Shown here one piece after another: positions 44,211-56,079 of a stretch of DNA of 64,000 bases (within the stretch, counting starts at the first letter, position 1; each line of letters begins with the position of its first letter). The position numbers and the translations under genes are program-made. The notes beneath the pieces are model-generated. The model was not told the origin of the DNA and ran no database searches. It was given only the letters and a program-made list of their open reading frames with translations. Source of the stretch: Manis javanica (Eukaryota > Chordata > Mammalia > Pholidota > Manidae); assembly GCF_040802235.1 (NCBI RefSeq), contig NC_133174.1:108319647-108383646 (forward strand), read 5' to 3'.

Positions 44211-47200
44211 TTATACTCCACATATGAGTGAAATCATTTGGTACTTGTCTTTGTCTGCCTGGCTTATTTCACTGAGCATAATACCCTCTAGCTCCATCCA
44301 TGTTGTTGCAAATGGTAGGATTTGTTTTCTTCTTATGGCTGAATAATATTCCATTGTGTATATGTACCACATCTTCTTTATCCATTCATCTACTGATGGA
44401 CATTTAAGTTACTTCCATTTCTTGGCTATTGTAAATAGTGCTGCAATAAACATAGGGGTGCATCTGTCTTTTTCAAACTGGGCTGCTACATTCTTAGGGT
44501 GAATTCCTAGAAGTGGAATTCCTGGGTCAAATGGTATTTCTATTTTAAGCATTTTGAGGAACCTCCATACTGCTTTCCACAACGGTTGAACTAATTTACA
44601 TTCCCACCAGCAGTGTAGGAGGGTTCCCCTTTCTGCACAACCTCACCAACATTTGTTGTTGTTTGTCTTTTGGATGGTGGCAATCCTTACTGGTGTGAGG
44701 TGATATCTCATTGTGGTTTTAATTTGCATTTCTCTGATGACAAGTGATGTGGAGCATCTTTTCATGTGTCTGTTGGCCATCTGAATTTCTTCTTTAGAGA
44801 ACGTCTATTCAGCTCCTCTGCCCATTTTTTAATTGGATTATTTGCTTTTTGTTTGTTGAGGTGTGTGAGCTCTTTATATATTTTGGATGTCAACCCTTTA
44901 TCAGATCTGTCATTTATGAATATATTCTCCCGTACTGTAGGAGACCTTTTTGTTCTATTGATGGTGTCCTTTGCTGTATAGAAGCTTTTCAGCTTGATGT
45001 AGTTCTACTTGTTCATTTTTGCTTTTTTTCCCCTTGCCTGGGGAGATATGTTCATGAAGAAGTCGCTCATGTATATGTCCCAGAGATTTTTGCCTATGTT
45101 TTTTTTTCTAAGAGTTTTATGGTTTCATGACTTACATTCAGGTTTTTGATCCATTTCAAATTTACTTTTGTGTATGGGGTTAGACAGTGATCCAGTTTCA
45201 TTCTCTTACATGTAGCTGTCCAGTTTTGCCAGCACCATCTGTTGAAGAGACTGGCATTTCCCCATTGTATATCCATGGCTCCTTTATCGTATATTAATTG
45301 ACCATATATGTTTGGGTTAATGTTTGGAGTCTCTATTCTGTTCCACTGGTCTGTGGCTCTGTTCTTGTACCAGTACCAAACTGTCTTGATTGTTGTGGCT
45401 TTGTAGTAGAGCTTGAAGTTGGGGAGCGAGATCTCCCCCCTTTATTCTTCCTTCTCAGGATTGCTTTGGCTATTTGGGGTCATTGGTGTTTCCATATGAA
45501 TTTTTGAACTATTTGTTCCAGTTCATTGAATAATGCTGTTGGTAATTTGATAGGGATTGCATCGAATCTGTATATTGCTTTGGGCAGGATGGTGATTTGG
45601 ACAATATTAATTCTTCCTAGCCAAGAGCATGGGATGAGTTTCTATTTGTTAGTGTCCTCTATAATTTCTCTTAAGAGTTTCTTGTAGTTTTCAGGGTATA
45701 GGTCTTTCACTTCTTTGGTTAGGTTTATTCCTAGGTATTTTTTTCTTTTTGATGCTATTGTGAATGGAATTGTTTTCCTGATTTCTCTTTCTATTAGTTC
45801 ATTGTTAGTATATAGGAAAGCCACAGATTTCTGTGTGTTAATTTTATATCCTGCAAATTTGCTGAATTCCAATATCAGTTCTAGCAGTTGTGGAGTGGAG
45901 TCTTTAGGGATTTTTTATGGACGATATAATGTCATCTGCAAATAGTGACAGTTTGACTTCTTTACCAATCTGGATTCCTTGTATTTCTTTGTTTTGTCTA
46001 ATTGCCATGGCTAGGACCTCTAGTACTATGTTGAATAACAGTGGGGAGAGTGGGCATCCCTGTCTTGTTCCCGATCTCAGAGGAAAAGCTTTCAGCCTGT
46101 CGCTGTTCAGTATGATTTTAGCTGTGGGTTTATCATATATGGCCTTTATTATGTTGAGGTACTGGCCCTCTATGCCCATTTTGTTGAAAGTTTTTATCAT
46201 GAATGGATGTTGAATTATGTCGAATGCTTTTTCAGCATCTATGGAGATGATCATGTGGTTGTTGTCCTTCTTTATGTTGATGTGGTGGATGATGTTGATG
46301 GATTTTTGAATGTTGTACCATCCTTGCATCCCTGGGATGAATCCCACTTGGTCATGGTGTATGATCCTTTTGATGTACTTTTGAATTCGGTTTGCTAATA
46401 TTTTGTTGAGTATTTTTGCATCTACATTCATCAGGGATATTGGTCTGTAGTTTTCTTTTTTGGTGGGGTCTTTGCCTGGTTTTGGTATTAGGGTGATGTT
46501 GGCTTCATAGAATGAGTTTGGGAGTATTCCCTCCACTTCTATTTCTGGAAAAGTTTAAGGAGAATGGGTATTATGTCTTCTCTGTATGTCTGATAAAATT
46601 CCAAATAAATCCATCTTGCCCGGGGGTTTTGTTCTTGGGTAGTTTTTTGATTACCGCTTCAATTTCGTTGCTGGTAATTGGTCTGTTTAGATATTCTGTT
46701 TCTTTCTGGGTCAGTCTTGAAAGGTTGTATTTTTCTAAGAAGTTGTCAATTTCTCCTAGGTTTTCCATCTTGTTAGCAATAGGTTTTCATAGTATTCTCT
46801 AATAGTTCTTTGTATTTCTGTGGGGTCTGTTGTGATTTTTCCTTTCTCGTTTCTGATTCTGTTGATGTGTGTTGTTTTTCTTTTTCTCTTAATTAGTCTG
46901 GCTAGAGTCTTATCTATTTTCTTTATTCTCTCAAAGAACCAGCTCTTGGTTTCATTGATTTTTTCTATTGTTTTATTCTTCTCAATTTTATTTATTTCTT
47001 CTCTGATCTTTATTATGTCCCTCCTTCTGCTGACCTTAGGCCTCATTTGTTCTTCTTTTTCCAATTTCAATAATTGTGACATTAGACTATTCATTTGGGA
47101 TTGTTCTTCCTTCTTTAAATATGCCTGGATTGCTATATACTTTCCTCTTAAGACTGCTTTCGCTGCGTCCCACAGAAGTTGGGGCTTTGTGTTGTTGTCA

Positions 47201-48027
47201 TTTGTTTCCATATATTGCTGGATCTGCATTTTAATTTGGTTGTTGATCCATTGATTATTTAGGAGCATATTGTTAAGCCTCCATGTGTTTGTGAGCCTTT
47301 TTGCTTTCTTGGTACAATTTATTTCTAGTTTTATGCCTTTGTGGTCTGAAAAGTTGGTTGGTAGGATTTCAATCTTTCGGAATTTACTGAGGCTCTTTTT
47401 GTGAGCTAGTATGTGGTCTATTCTGGAGAATGTTCCATGTGCACTTGAGAAGAATGTGTATCCTGTTGCTTTTGGATGTAGAGTTCTATAGATATCTATT
47501 AAGTCCGTCTGTTCTAGTGTGTTGTTCAGTGCCTCTGTGTCCTTACTTATTTTCTGTCTGGTGGATCTGTCCTTTGGAGTGAGTGGTGTGTTAAAGTCTC
47601 CCAAAATGAATGCATTGCATTCTATTTCTTCCTTTATTTCTGTTAGTATTTGTTTCATATATGTTGCTGCTCCTATATTGGGTGCATATATGTTTATAAT
47701 GATAATATCCTCTTGTTGGACTGAGCCCTTTATCATTATATAATGTCCTTCTTTTTCTCTTGTTACTTTCTTTGTTTTGAAGTCTATTTTGTCTGATAGT
47801 AGTATTGCAACACCTGCTTTTTTCTCCCTGTTGTTTGCATGAAATATCTTTTTCCATCCCTTGACTTTTAATCTCTGCATGTCTTTGAGTTTGAGGTGAG
47901 TCTCTTGTAAGCAGCAAATAGATGAATCTTGCTTTTTTATCCATTCTATTACTGTGTGTCTTTTGATTGGTGTATTCAGTCCATTTACATTTAGGGTGAT
48001 TATTGAAATATATGTACTTATTGCCAT
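44211..48027 (-). pseudogene. L1 ORF2 relic, second copy
   Basis: ATG at 48027 (MAISTY) and TAA at 44213-44211 give a span of 3817 bases, close to a full ORF2. The endonuclease is intact up to about 46770 with [30 protein letters not shown] and SDHKG. Reverse transcriptase motifs remain: [29 protein letters not shown] and an intact FADD box near 45930-45945. Frame breaks occur near 46770-46790, 46540-46575, 45880-45905, 45640 and 45277-45300, among others. It is more decayed toward its 3-prime half than the plus-strand copy. Confidence 0.9.
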
Positions 48028-48218
48028 TGCAGGCTTTAAGTTTGTTGTTACCAAAGGTTCAAGGGTAGCTTCTTTACTCTCTGTCTAATTTAACTCACTT
48101 ATTAAGCTATTATAAATACAGTCTGATGATTCTTTATTTCTCTCCCTTCTTATTTCTCCTCCTCCATTCTTCATATGTTGGGTGTTTTGTTCTGTGCTCT
48201 TTCTAGGAGTGCTCCTAT

Positions 48219-49070
48219 CTAGAGAAGTCCCTCTAAAATATCCTGTAGTGGTGGTTTGTGGGAGGCAAATTCCCTCAACTTTTGCTTGTCTTGGAATTGT
48301 TTAATCCCTCCTTCGTATTTAAATGATAATCATGCTGGATACAGTATCCTTGGTTCAAGGCCCTTCTGTTTGATTGCATTAAATATATCATGCCATTCTC
48401 TTCTGGCCTGTAGGGTTTCTGTTGAGAAGTCTGATGATAGCCTGATGGGTTTTCCTTTGTAGGTGACCTTTTTTCTCTCTCTGGCTGCCTTTAATACTCT
48501 GTCGTTGTCCTTGATCTTTGCCATTTTAATTATTATTTTTCTTGGTGTTGTCCTCTTTGGGTCCCTTCTGTTGGGAGTTCTGTGTGCCTCAGTGGTCTGA
48601 GTAACTATTTCCTCCCCAAGTTTGGGGAAGTGTTCAGCAATTATTTCTTCAAAGACGCTCTCTATCCCTTTTTCTCTCTCTTCTTCCTCTGGTACCCCTA
48701 TAATGCAGATATTGTTCCTTTTCGATTGGTCACACAGTTCTCTTAATATTCTTTCATTTCTGGAGGTCCTTTTATCTTTCTCTGCATCAGCTTCTATGCA
48801 TTCCTGTTCTCTGGTTTCTATTCCATTAATGGCCTCTTGCATCCCGTCCATTCTGCTTTTAAGTCCTTGCAGAGATTGTTTTATTTCTGTAGTCTCCCTC
48901 TGTACTTGCTCCTTTAGCTCTTGCATATTTCTCTGCAGCTCTGTCAGCATGTTTATGATTTTTATTTTGAATTATTTTTCAGGGAGACTGGTTAGGTCTG
49001 TCTCTGCAGATCCTCTCTCAGGAGTTGACTGGACTATTTTGGACTGTACTAAATTTTTCTGCCTTTTCAT
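48219..49070 (-). pseudogene. L1 ORF1 relic, full length in one frame with two nonsense codons
   Basis: ATG at 49070-49068 (MKRQK) and TAG at 48221-48219 give exactly 284 codons with no frameshift. Two stops interrupt it: TAA at 48974-48972 (codon 33), where the other copy has GAA; and TGA at 48332-48330, where the other copy has CGA, a typical methyl-CpG decay. The coiled-coil region, the NNICIIGVPEEEE segment and the ARREWHDIFNAIKQKG C-terminal segment are all visible. It encodes the L1 RNA chaperone in active relatives. Confidence 0.92.
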
Positions 49071-50313
49071 GGCGATAGCGGTGGCTCTAGGCAGGTTGTG
49101 GATGTATCAGCTGGGAGGAGAAAGTCCTTTCCTGCTTGCTGGACACTTTGCCCTTCTCTGCTGCCTGTGTCGATTTCCCGCACTCCCGGAACAGCCACCG
49201 GGTTAATCTCCTAACCTTCTGTGAGCGGGGTCTCTGTCAGAGCAGTGCAGAGCCCTGCGGGGAGTGGGAGGCATGCCGGGTACACTCCTCCATGATAGCC
49301 GCGCCCCTGCCAGGGACCTGTGTCCCAGCAGCATCCTTTGGGTCTGGCCCAGGTGGCTGTGCGTCGGGCTGGGATTCCAGTCGGCTGCTGGGAGCGTGGC
49401 TGCTCCCTCTGGCACCGCTGCAGTTGTGCACGGGCCTCTACCGTGCCCCTCTGGCGCCATGGTCGCTGGCACATGCGGGCTGCTCCTGGGCCACTCAGTT
49501 GCTGCGGGCTCACATGGACCTCTCCCAGGCCCCTCTGGCACTGCAGTTGCTGGTGCACGCAGGCCGCTCCTGGGCTGCTTGGTCGCCACTGCGGCAGGCT
49601 TGCACGGGCCGCTCCCGGTCCTCTGTGGCGTAGCTGGCATGCACGGCCTGCTCCTAGTCCCCTCTGGCGCCACCACCCCTGGTGCACGCTGCCACTCTTC
49701 CACTACTGTGTTGGTGTCCGTTCCAGTTGGGGGAATGACTGGCAGGCTGCTTAGTGCTGTGAGGGGCTTCAGAGCTTCGCTGCCACCCAGGGAGTTAGGG
49801 TGCCTAACATTCCCTGGGATTCCCAGCTGCTGGCTAAGTGTGCCGGGACGACTTTGTCCAGCTGTGGGGTCCCTGTCACTTTAAGACTTGCAAAAAACAC
49901 TCGCTTTTCTTTTTTCTCAGGGGCGCCAGTTGCAGGGACCTGTCTGCAGGTTTTGCTTTTCCATTTCTCTAATATCCAGCCCCCCGTGCACCTTGTGTCT
50001 ATTCTCTGGATATGGATTTCTAGAGCTGGTTGTTTAGCAGTCCTGGGCTTTCACTCCCTTCCCATTCTGACTCCTTTCTTCCCGCTGGGTTCTGGGGTGG
50101 GGGAGTGTTCGGGTCCCACCGGTCTGCGGCTTATATCTTACCCCCTTTGTGTGATGTTGAGTTCTCACAGATGTGGATGTATACTGGCTGTTGTACTGTA
50201 TTCACTGGTGTCTCTTTTAGGAATAGTTTTATTTATTGTATTTTCATAAATATATATGTTTTGGGGAGGAGATTTGCACTGAACTACTCACGCCGCCATC
50301 TTGGCTCGGCCCC
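49071..50313 (-). promoter_or_regulatory. L1 5-prime UTR, long form
   Basis: 1243 bases upstream of ORF1. G+C is far above the surroundings in 49130-50150. It contains a block of short tandem monomers (49401-49693), a GTAAGA splice-donor motif at 50141-50136 and a plausible acceptor (ggcag|cagag) at 49161/49160. In L1s this region drives transcription. It has open frames on both strands without an ATG start at their outer ends, best explained by G+C richness. Confidence 0.8.
49401..49693 (-). repeat. GC-rich tandem monomers in the L1 5-prime UTR
   Basis: About seven imperfect units of 39-47 bp, starting near 49401, 49446, 49493, 49532, 49578, 49622 and 49662. On + each has cctctggc or a variant, then a tgcacgggc-like motif, then gctcctggg-like. 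The frame read on minus shows a repeating Pro-Ala-Thr, Glu-Gly, Arg-Gly-Pro-Cys pattern. Confidence 0.8.
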
Positions 50314-50700
50314 TAGTGACATTTTTACTGTGGTGTTGGGCAGGAGCAGAGTGGTTATTTATTTAAAAGTGTTCTGTCCTGCTTAGCTGCCCCTTCCTGG
50401 TCCTTTGGCTGGAAAGAGCAGGCTTTTCTTAGGCCTTTCTTTTCTGCACACTGCGCTCATTCTCATTCCTAGGTTGCCAGCATCTTTAGCTTAGTGTGAA
50501 ATATATGAGGCCAAAAGAAAGCCCAGGGCACTCACCACTTTGTCATTCTGTGGGTCCCAGGGTCCCCAGCTACTCTGCCTCCTCTCTTCACCTTTCAGAG
50601 CTTTCTTGTATTTGTTTTATATATAATGTCCACAGTTTTTAGCTGTACTTTGTAAGAGGAATAGGGAGAAGTACATATACTTCATCATTCCAGAAGCAGA
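50314..50700 (-). mobile_element. Old L1 5-prime region, right piece
   Basis: Continues 43120-43857: gttgggcaggagcagagtgg, gagctttcttgtatttgttt, ataatgtccacagtttttag and catcattccagaagcagaag on +, the reversed 5-prime end of an old L1. Confidence 0.7.
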
Positions 50701-51429
50701 AGTATGATTTACTTTTGGCCTTTCTGAATTCTTGTTAGTTATTAAGATTTCATTACATTTTAGAACTTGAAATGAGACTTATTCTAATTGAGACACTTTG
50801 GTAATAATACTATTTGAAAGTATGTTTATATAGGAAACATTTCTTTATTTTGTAAGGCAAAGTGCTCAGTCTCTTTACCTTACATGTACCACAGAGATAA
50901 GAGTCTGTTATACCTTTAAGAATTTACTTGCATTACCAAAAAACCTGTTTGATAGAGCTATAAAAGTAGAAGGATGTCCTCTGTACATGACTTATATTTC
51001 ACAGAGAAGAAAATCTTGGAGTCAGAGTGTGGGACTTATGTCATACAGAATTTAGTAATGTGATTATAATGATGATTAAGCTTGCATGTTATTGCAGCAT
51101 CAGTTAACCAGTAAGCATAGAACTCTCATTAAGATCCTTAATAATCATAAGCCTTGAAACAGTAAATATAGATTGGATTGAGAAAGTCTTTCTGCTCTAA
51201 CAGTAAATTTCCTCAGTACTTCCATATCTTAGTGGGCTTTACTTTGTCTTTCCCGTTGTGTTCCTCTTAAGAGAGAGAGCATGGCTTCATAATAACAGCA
51301 GGCCCAAAGCTTCCCCTTCCCCTTGAGTTGAGGCCCATGGATAAAGGGGTAGAAAGGTCTATTGGTGACCACATAGATAAAATTTAACTTAAGAGAATAA
51401 AATATTCAGAGCTGAATGTTACCATGTAT
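50701..51429. other. Non-coding stretch, no gene seen
   Basis: No repeat or exon recognised. Confidence 0.4.
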
Positions 51430-51565
51430 ATCAACCCTCTCAGTTTAGAGATGAAAAAAAGCCCTGAAGCCCAGAGATGTTGAGAGACCTGGGAACGGTA
51501 ACAAGCTATTTAGAAAGAACTGGGCCTTGAACTCAGATTCCCTGATCTTGGGGCCATTGTGTTTT
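51430..51565 (-). repeat. MIR SINE, diverged
   Basis: ctctcagtttagagatgaaa, gaagcccagagatgttgaga and ccttgaactcagattccctg fit reverse MIR. Confidence 0.65.
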
Positions 51566-51928
51566 CAGTGGGCTGGTAAAGTGAGGGGAGACTCAGAACT
51601 GGAGCCTGCTCTTCAAGAGTCTAGTGGAGGGAGATGGCAAGGGCAAAAGTAATACAGTACGTGGCAGAAAGTGACAGTTCTCATAAAAGAGGGTCACATA
51701 AAATTCTGTGAAGTACAGTTCTTCAAGCATTTAACAGTATTCTTCAATTCTATGAATACATTAGGAAAAGGAAAGAAGTCAGAAATCTTGTTATTTCCAA
51801 ACTCTTTTAGAGAAAAACATCCCCAAATTTCTTAACTTTTATTTGAAAAAAGTACACTGCCAGGATAAAAATATGGATAATGATACTTGGTTTAGAATTT
51901 TTCACAATTTATTTAACCCAAAATAAGT

Positions 51929-51959
<31 letters not shown>

Positions 51960-52649
51960 TTGTGTAGACACACACATATGCATATATATAATGAATGTAT
52001 AAATGTATATACACATAAGTTATATATGTATAATTTTAAGACTAGATTCAGTAGGTAGAAGCTTCAAAGAGCTAGACATCACCTCAGTATAAGAGAGATT
52101 TTCTAATAAAGCTATTTGAAGATGGAATGGGCCATCTCAGAGTACAGGGAGTTCCTGTCACTGCAAGTGATCAAGGAAAGGCTAGTTGACCTCTTGGCAG
52201 GGATTATAGTTTAGAGGGTAATTAAGCACTGTGTAGGTGGTGGGACACAGATGATCTATTAAATTCCCTTGCAATTTAAAGATAATTTTATTTAAATTAT
52301 TTTAGTTGTTGCCTAAACCTTGGAGACAGAGGCATAATTTAAATATTTTATTTTTCGCTGAAGAAATCCTTTATTTCCTGGTTTTTGGAATACTAAAGTG
52401 TCATGTCTAACAGTAAAAAAAAAAAAGAGTTTATCATTATGCAGTAGCATTCTCAGTCTGTAAGGATTGTATTATATTACATTAGGAATGACCAAGTCTT
52501 TATTTCATCACACGTGCATATAGGACTAACACATTTTAGTACATATCTCGTGGACTGGAAGAATTTAAGCAGAAGGCCAGGTTGAGCCAGTGCACTGATT
52601 TCCCACTATAACAAGACATGCATGTATTTTCACTCCCTTTTCAGTAGTA
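51566..52649. other. Non-coding stretch with a microsatellite
   Basis: A TA/TG/CA microsatellite occupies 51931-51990. An A12-like run lies near 52415. No exon seen. Confidence 0.45.
51931..51990. repeat. TA/TG microsatellite
   Basis: (TA)n then (TG)n then (CA)n and (TA)n. Confidence 0.9.
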
Positions 52650-53155
52650 GTCAATGTTCCTTCTCAATACAGATATTTCAGGTATTTTCTAGTTTTATTA
52701 TAAGAGTAATGCACACAAATGGCAAAAGACTTAAAAAACAAAAAGTATCTAACTGTCTTCTCTCCCTAGTGGCAGGCATTGTTCATTTTTTTTGTCTGTA
52801 TGCTGACAGATATTTTCTATGCAAATAAAAGCATGGGTGTATATCCTCTTTTAAATACAAATAAGAACACATGTTACAAACTACTCAATGCATACTTTAA
52901 AAAAAATTTTGGTATCATTAGTCTACAATTACATGAGGAACATTATGTTTACTAGACTCCCCCCATCACCAAGTCCCCCCCGACAAACCCCATTATAGTC
53001 ACTGTCCATCAGTGTAGTAAGATGTTGTAGAATCACTACTTGTCTTCTCTGTGTTGCACAGCCCTTCCTGTGCCCCTGCTACATTATACATCAATGCATG
53101 CTTTTTAAAAAAGAAAACTTACTGTAATTATAAATCTTTCCATATCAGGACATAA
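52650..53155 (-). repeat. Probable old L1 3-prime end, interrupted
   Basis: Left 52650-52884 (ttttattataagagtaatgc, aaaagcatgggtgtatatcc) and right 53105-53155 (aaatctttccatatcagg) resemble an old L1 end. A younger L1 piece sits between them. Confidence 0.4.
52899..53090 (-). mobile_element. Very short 5-prime-truncated L1 of the younger type
   Basis: 192 bp of L1 3-prime UTR identical in type to the L1 at 43858 (ggtatcattagtctacaatt, accaagtccccccc, cactgtccatcagtgtagta, cttctctgtgttgcacagcc). Flanked by tcaatgcatacttt (52885-52898) and tcaatgcatgcttt (53091-53104), a 14-bp duplication with one mismatch. Confidence 0.92.
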
Positions 53156-53159
53156 ATAC

Positions 53160-54790
53160 CTTGTATGATTTTTTGAAGTTGAGATAAGATTTACATACCT
53201 AAAATTCACCCTTTTCAAATGAACAACTTAGTGGAATTTTTAGTACGTTCACAAAGTTGTGCAACCATTAGCACTAATTCCAGAATATTTTCATAAAAAG
53301 AAACACTATACCCATGAGCAGACACTTCCCATCTCCCTTCTATCCCTGTATCTAGTATTCACTAACCTGCTTTCTGTCTCTATGGATTTGCTTATTCTAG
53401 ACATTTCATATAAATGAAATAATGAAATACGTGGCCTAATGTATCGGGCTTCTTTCACTTAATACAATGTTTTCAAGGTTTCTTTATGTTATATAACATC
53501 TATCACTATTTAATTCCTTCTGTTACTGAATAATATTCCGTTGTATGGATATACCACCTTTTTTTGATCCATTGATTCTTTGATGGACATTTGGATGGTT
53601 TCTACTTTTGAGCTATTATAACTAATGTTGCTATGAATATTCATATACATGTTTTTATGTGGCATGTTACCTGTTTTTAATAACTCCATATTAAGCCATC
53701 ATGTAAATATGCTATAGTTTATCTAAATAGTCTGCTTCTTAGGGACATTGCAAACTGTCTTGCACATATCTTTCTCTGTATGTTTGTGAGATAACATTAT
53801 AAGAGGTGGAATTACACATATCTTTACATCTAAAGATATGTGTAATTATTAATTTTGATTTATATGTTGCCTCCTTGGCCCCCAAAGAGGTTTCATCAGT
53901 TTATGCATCTAAGTATCTGTATCCCCACAGCCTTTCTGGTTGTCTTTTTAATTTCTGCAGTATTTATAATGTTCACTTTTACTCCTAATATATTCGTGCT
54001 ATCTCTCTTTTGCCATAAGTTTGTCACAATTTTTAGGTTAAAAAAAAACAACACCCAACAACCCAGCTTTCAGTTTTCTTGATCTTCTGTTGTTTTTATT
54101 TTCCATTTAATTTATTTTTGCTTTTCATTATTTCTATACTTGTAGTTTCTCTATTTTTTCTAGCTTATGAAACTGGATGCCTACTGTATCTATTTTTAGC
54201 CATTGCTTTTTAATGTAAATATTTATAGCTATAAATTTCTCTCTAAGCTTTGCTTTAGCTATACCTCAAAAGTTTTGCTATTGTTCAGTTTTAAGCAACT
54301 TCTTGTTTCCATTATGATTACTTCTTTGACCCCATGTGTTGTTTGGAAATATTTGTTAATATCCAAACATGCGTATTTTTACTTATCACTTATTACTGGT
54401 TTTTGGCATAATTGCAGAATGATTAGAGAAGATACTCTGATTTTCAATCCTTTTGATATTTGTTGAGACTGACTTTATGGCCCAGTATGTGGTCCACTTT
54501 TGCAAATGTTCTGTCTGTGCCTGTGAAAACAAAGTGTTCTCTCCATTTGATGAAATAATCTTCTATGTATACCCAATAGATTAAACTTGATAATCTATTC
54601 AAATTATATATAACCTTACTCTTATCACTCTTGTCTGCTTGTTCTGTCAGTAACTAAAAGAGGTGGTTTAAAATATTCCATTCTAATTGGTGGATTTTTC
54701 AGTTTCTTAGTTGTATAGGTTGTTCAGTCAGTTTTGCTTTATATATTTTGAAGCTATGTATTAGGTGCAAAAATTTTATAAATGTTTTAC
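53160..54790 (-). mobile_element. Old L1 with internal deletions
   Basis: 3-prime side at left (gtgcaaccattagcactaat, tgaataatattccgttgta). ORF2 linker and endonuclease at right (agtatgtggtccacttttgc, gtgttctctccatttgatg, gctttatatattttgaagct). The centre of ORF2 is missing. Many stops. Confidence 0.75.
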
Positions 54791-54799
54791 CTTCTGTCA

Positions 54800-54985
54800 G
54801 GGAGGTCACTCTAGAATCAAACCACACAATTTCAAAGCTGGGAGGGAACTTAAGAGGTTTTTGACCTGTCCCTTTCCATCCTCAGTACACTGTATAGATA
54901 AGGAAACTGAGTTCCTTGTATGTGAATTAACGTTTTCAGATTTATACCTTTTAGTAGAGTGGCAATTAGAAACAAAGCCCCCTTT
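54800..54985. repeat. CR1/L3-like fragment
   Basis: tttcaaagctgggagggaac followed by ataaggaaactgagttcctt resembles the end of ancient CR1-type LINEs. Moderate call. Confidence 0.45.
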
Positions 54986-56079
54986 CTGACTCCCTTGTAC
55001 TGTATTTCCTGCTTTTTTCTGCTTGAAGTTCTCATTATAATCATAGACCTAGCAATGTGCTGAATTACTGGAATGTTCTACCTATATAAACTACTACAAA
55101 CTGGTTCTTCTTTGTACACTCTGGACAAAAGGACACTATGACCTCGGCTGAAATGTTGGTTCTACCTTTGTTTGTGAAGTACAAGCCTCAACCATAAATC
55201 TGCCAGCTCTTTTCAGTTTAACAACTCTTGCAGGTTGAGAACAAACGGTACTCAAAGGGTCTAGAACCTCTTCAAATGCATATTTATGCATCTGACCTGA
55301 CAGCAAGCTTTCTTACGTATTTCATCTTGTGAAATGAATTTATTGGCTTCATCCTGCTGTTGTGGTTCCACTGTATTGTTTGTAATAAATTGCTTTTTCC
55401 TCACTTTTCATTCAAACTGCCAGGATACTTCACATGGATGTTAGCATTTCTTTGTGTTATGCCAGTGCTTGGTGTGTGAGCTCGTGGGGGCAGGTGGACT
55501 TACCATTATGGTAAATAATGTATGTCTTCAAACAGGCCATTGAACTTATGCCCATGGCAAATATTTTTCCACTGATGATTTTGTGAGAATTTATCAAGTT
55601 GTAAACTCCATGTAAAAGCTCTGTGCCCATAATTATTACACCTTTTTGAAGACTGGGGTCTAGTAAATTCATTTTTTGCTTTACACTCCCACACCAACTC
55701 CCAGAATCATAGTCTGATAAGATATCCTTGATTTGTGTGGCTGGTTCTCTCTCCTTTCTGCTCCCTTGCCCCACCATGTACACTTTGAATTATCTCTAAG
55801 CTTCCCCTTCCCTTCTAAGAGAGTCACTGCACCAGTACATCTAGAGATCTAGAGATATACTGACAGTTACTGATGGAATGCACGACACAAATAAACAGTA
55901 TGGGAGAAGATAATCCTTTGAAAACTACTGGTCCATCCCCTTTGGGTCAGAGAATTGTTTAGATCGTCTATGAGGCTTTTGTTTCAGTAGCTCAGATCCC
56001 AAGCTCAAGACACTATAGTTAATATTCTTGAGTTGTTAAAGCTTCTCAGAGGTGAAGAAGACTGATTTCAGTCTTTATT
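54986..56079. other. Non-coding stretch, no gene seen
   Basis: No repeat or exon I can defend. A small inexact duplication catctagagatctagagata lies near 55838-55858. Confidence 0.4.

Larger units (their letters stand above)
43858..50313 (-). mobile_element. Near-full-length L1, minus strand
   Basis: A 6.4-kb L1 running right to left. The 5-prime end ggggccgagccaagatggcgg (minus strand, at 50313) is the canonical L1 start. It is followed by a 1.24-kb 5-prime UTR, ORF1 (49070-48219), ORF2 (48027-44211), a 3-prime UTR of about 325 bp and a T-rich end on the + strand at 43858-43885. It split an older L1 in the same orientation. No clean target duplication was found: agtgaatata on the left against tagtgacatt on the right is only partly alike. 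ORF lesions show it is inactive. Confidence 0.93.

Noticed and set aside
44766..45130. Cysteine-rich plus-strand frame resembling a membrane protein
   Set aside because: Antisense of the ORF2 C-terminal region; the same pattern appears opposite every L1 here.
45715..47743. Plus-strand frames of 60-144 residues rich in Phe, Leu and Ser
   Set aside because: They are the antisense shadow of L1 ORF2 on the minus strand; A-rich coding DNA gives hydrophobic antisense frames.
49136..49884. Frames of 144-206 residues on + and 158-166 on - in the L1 5-prime UTR
   Set aside because: The block is very G+C rich, so stops are rare in all frames; the frames lack ATG at the outer end and show only monomer periodicity.
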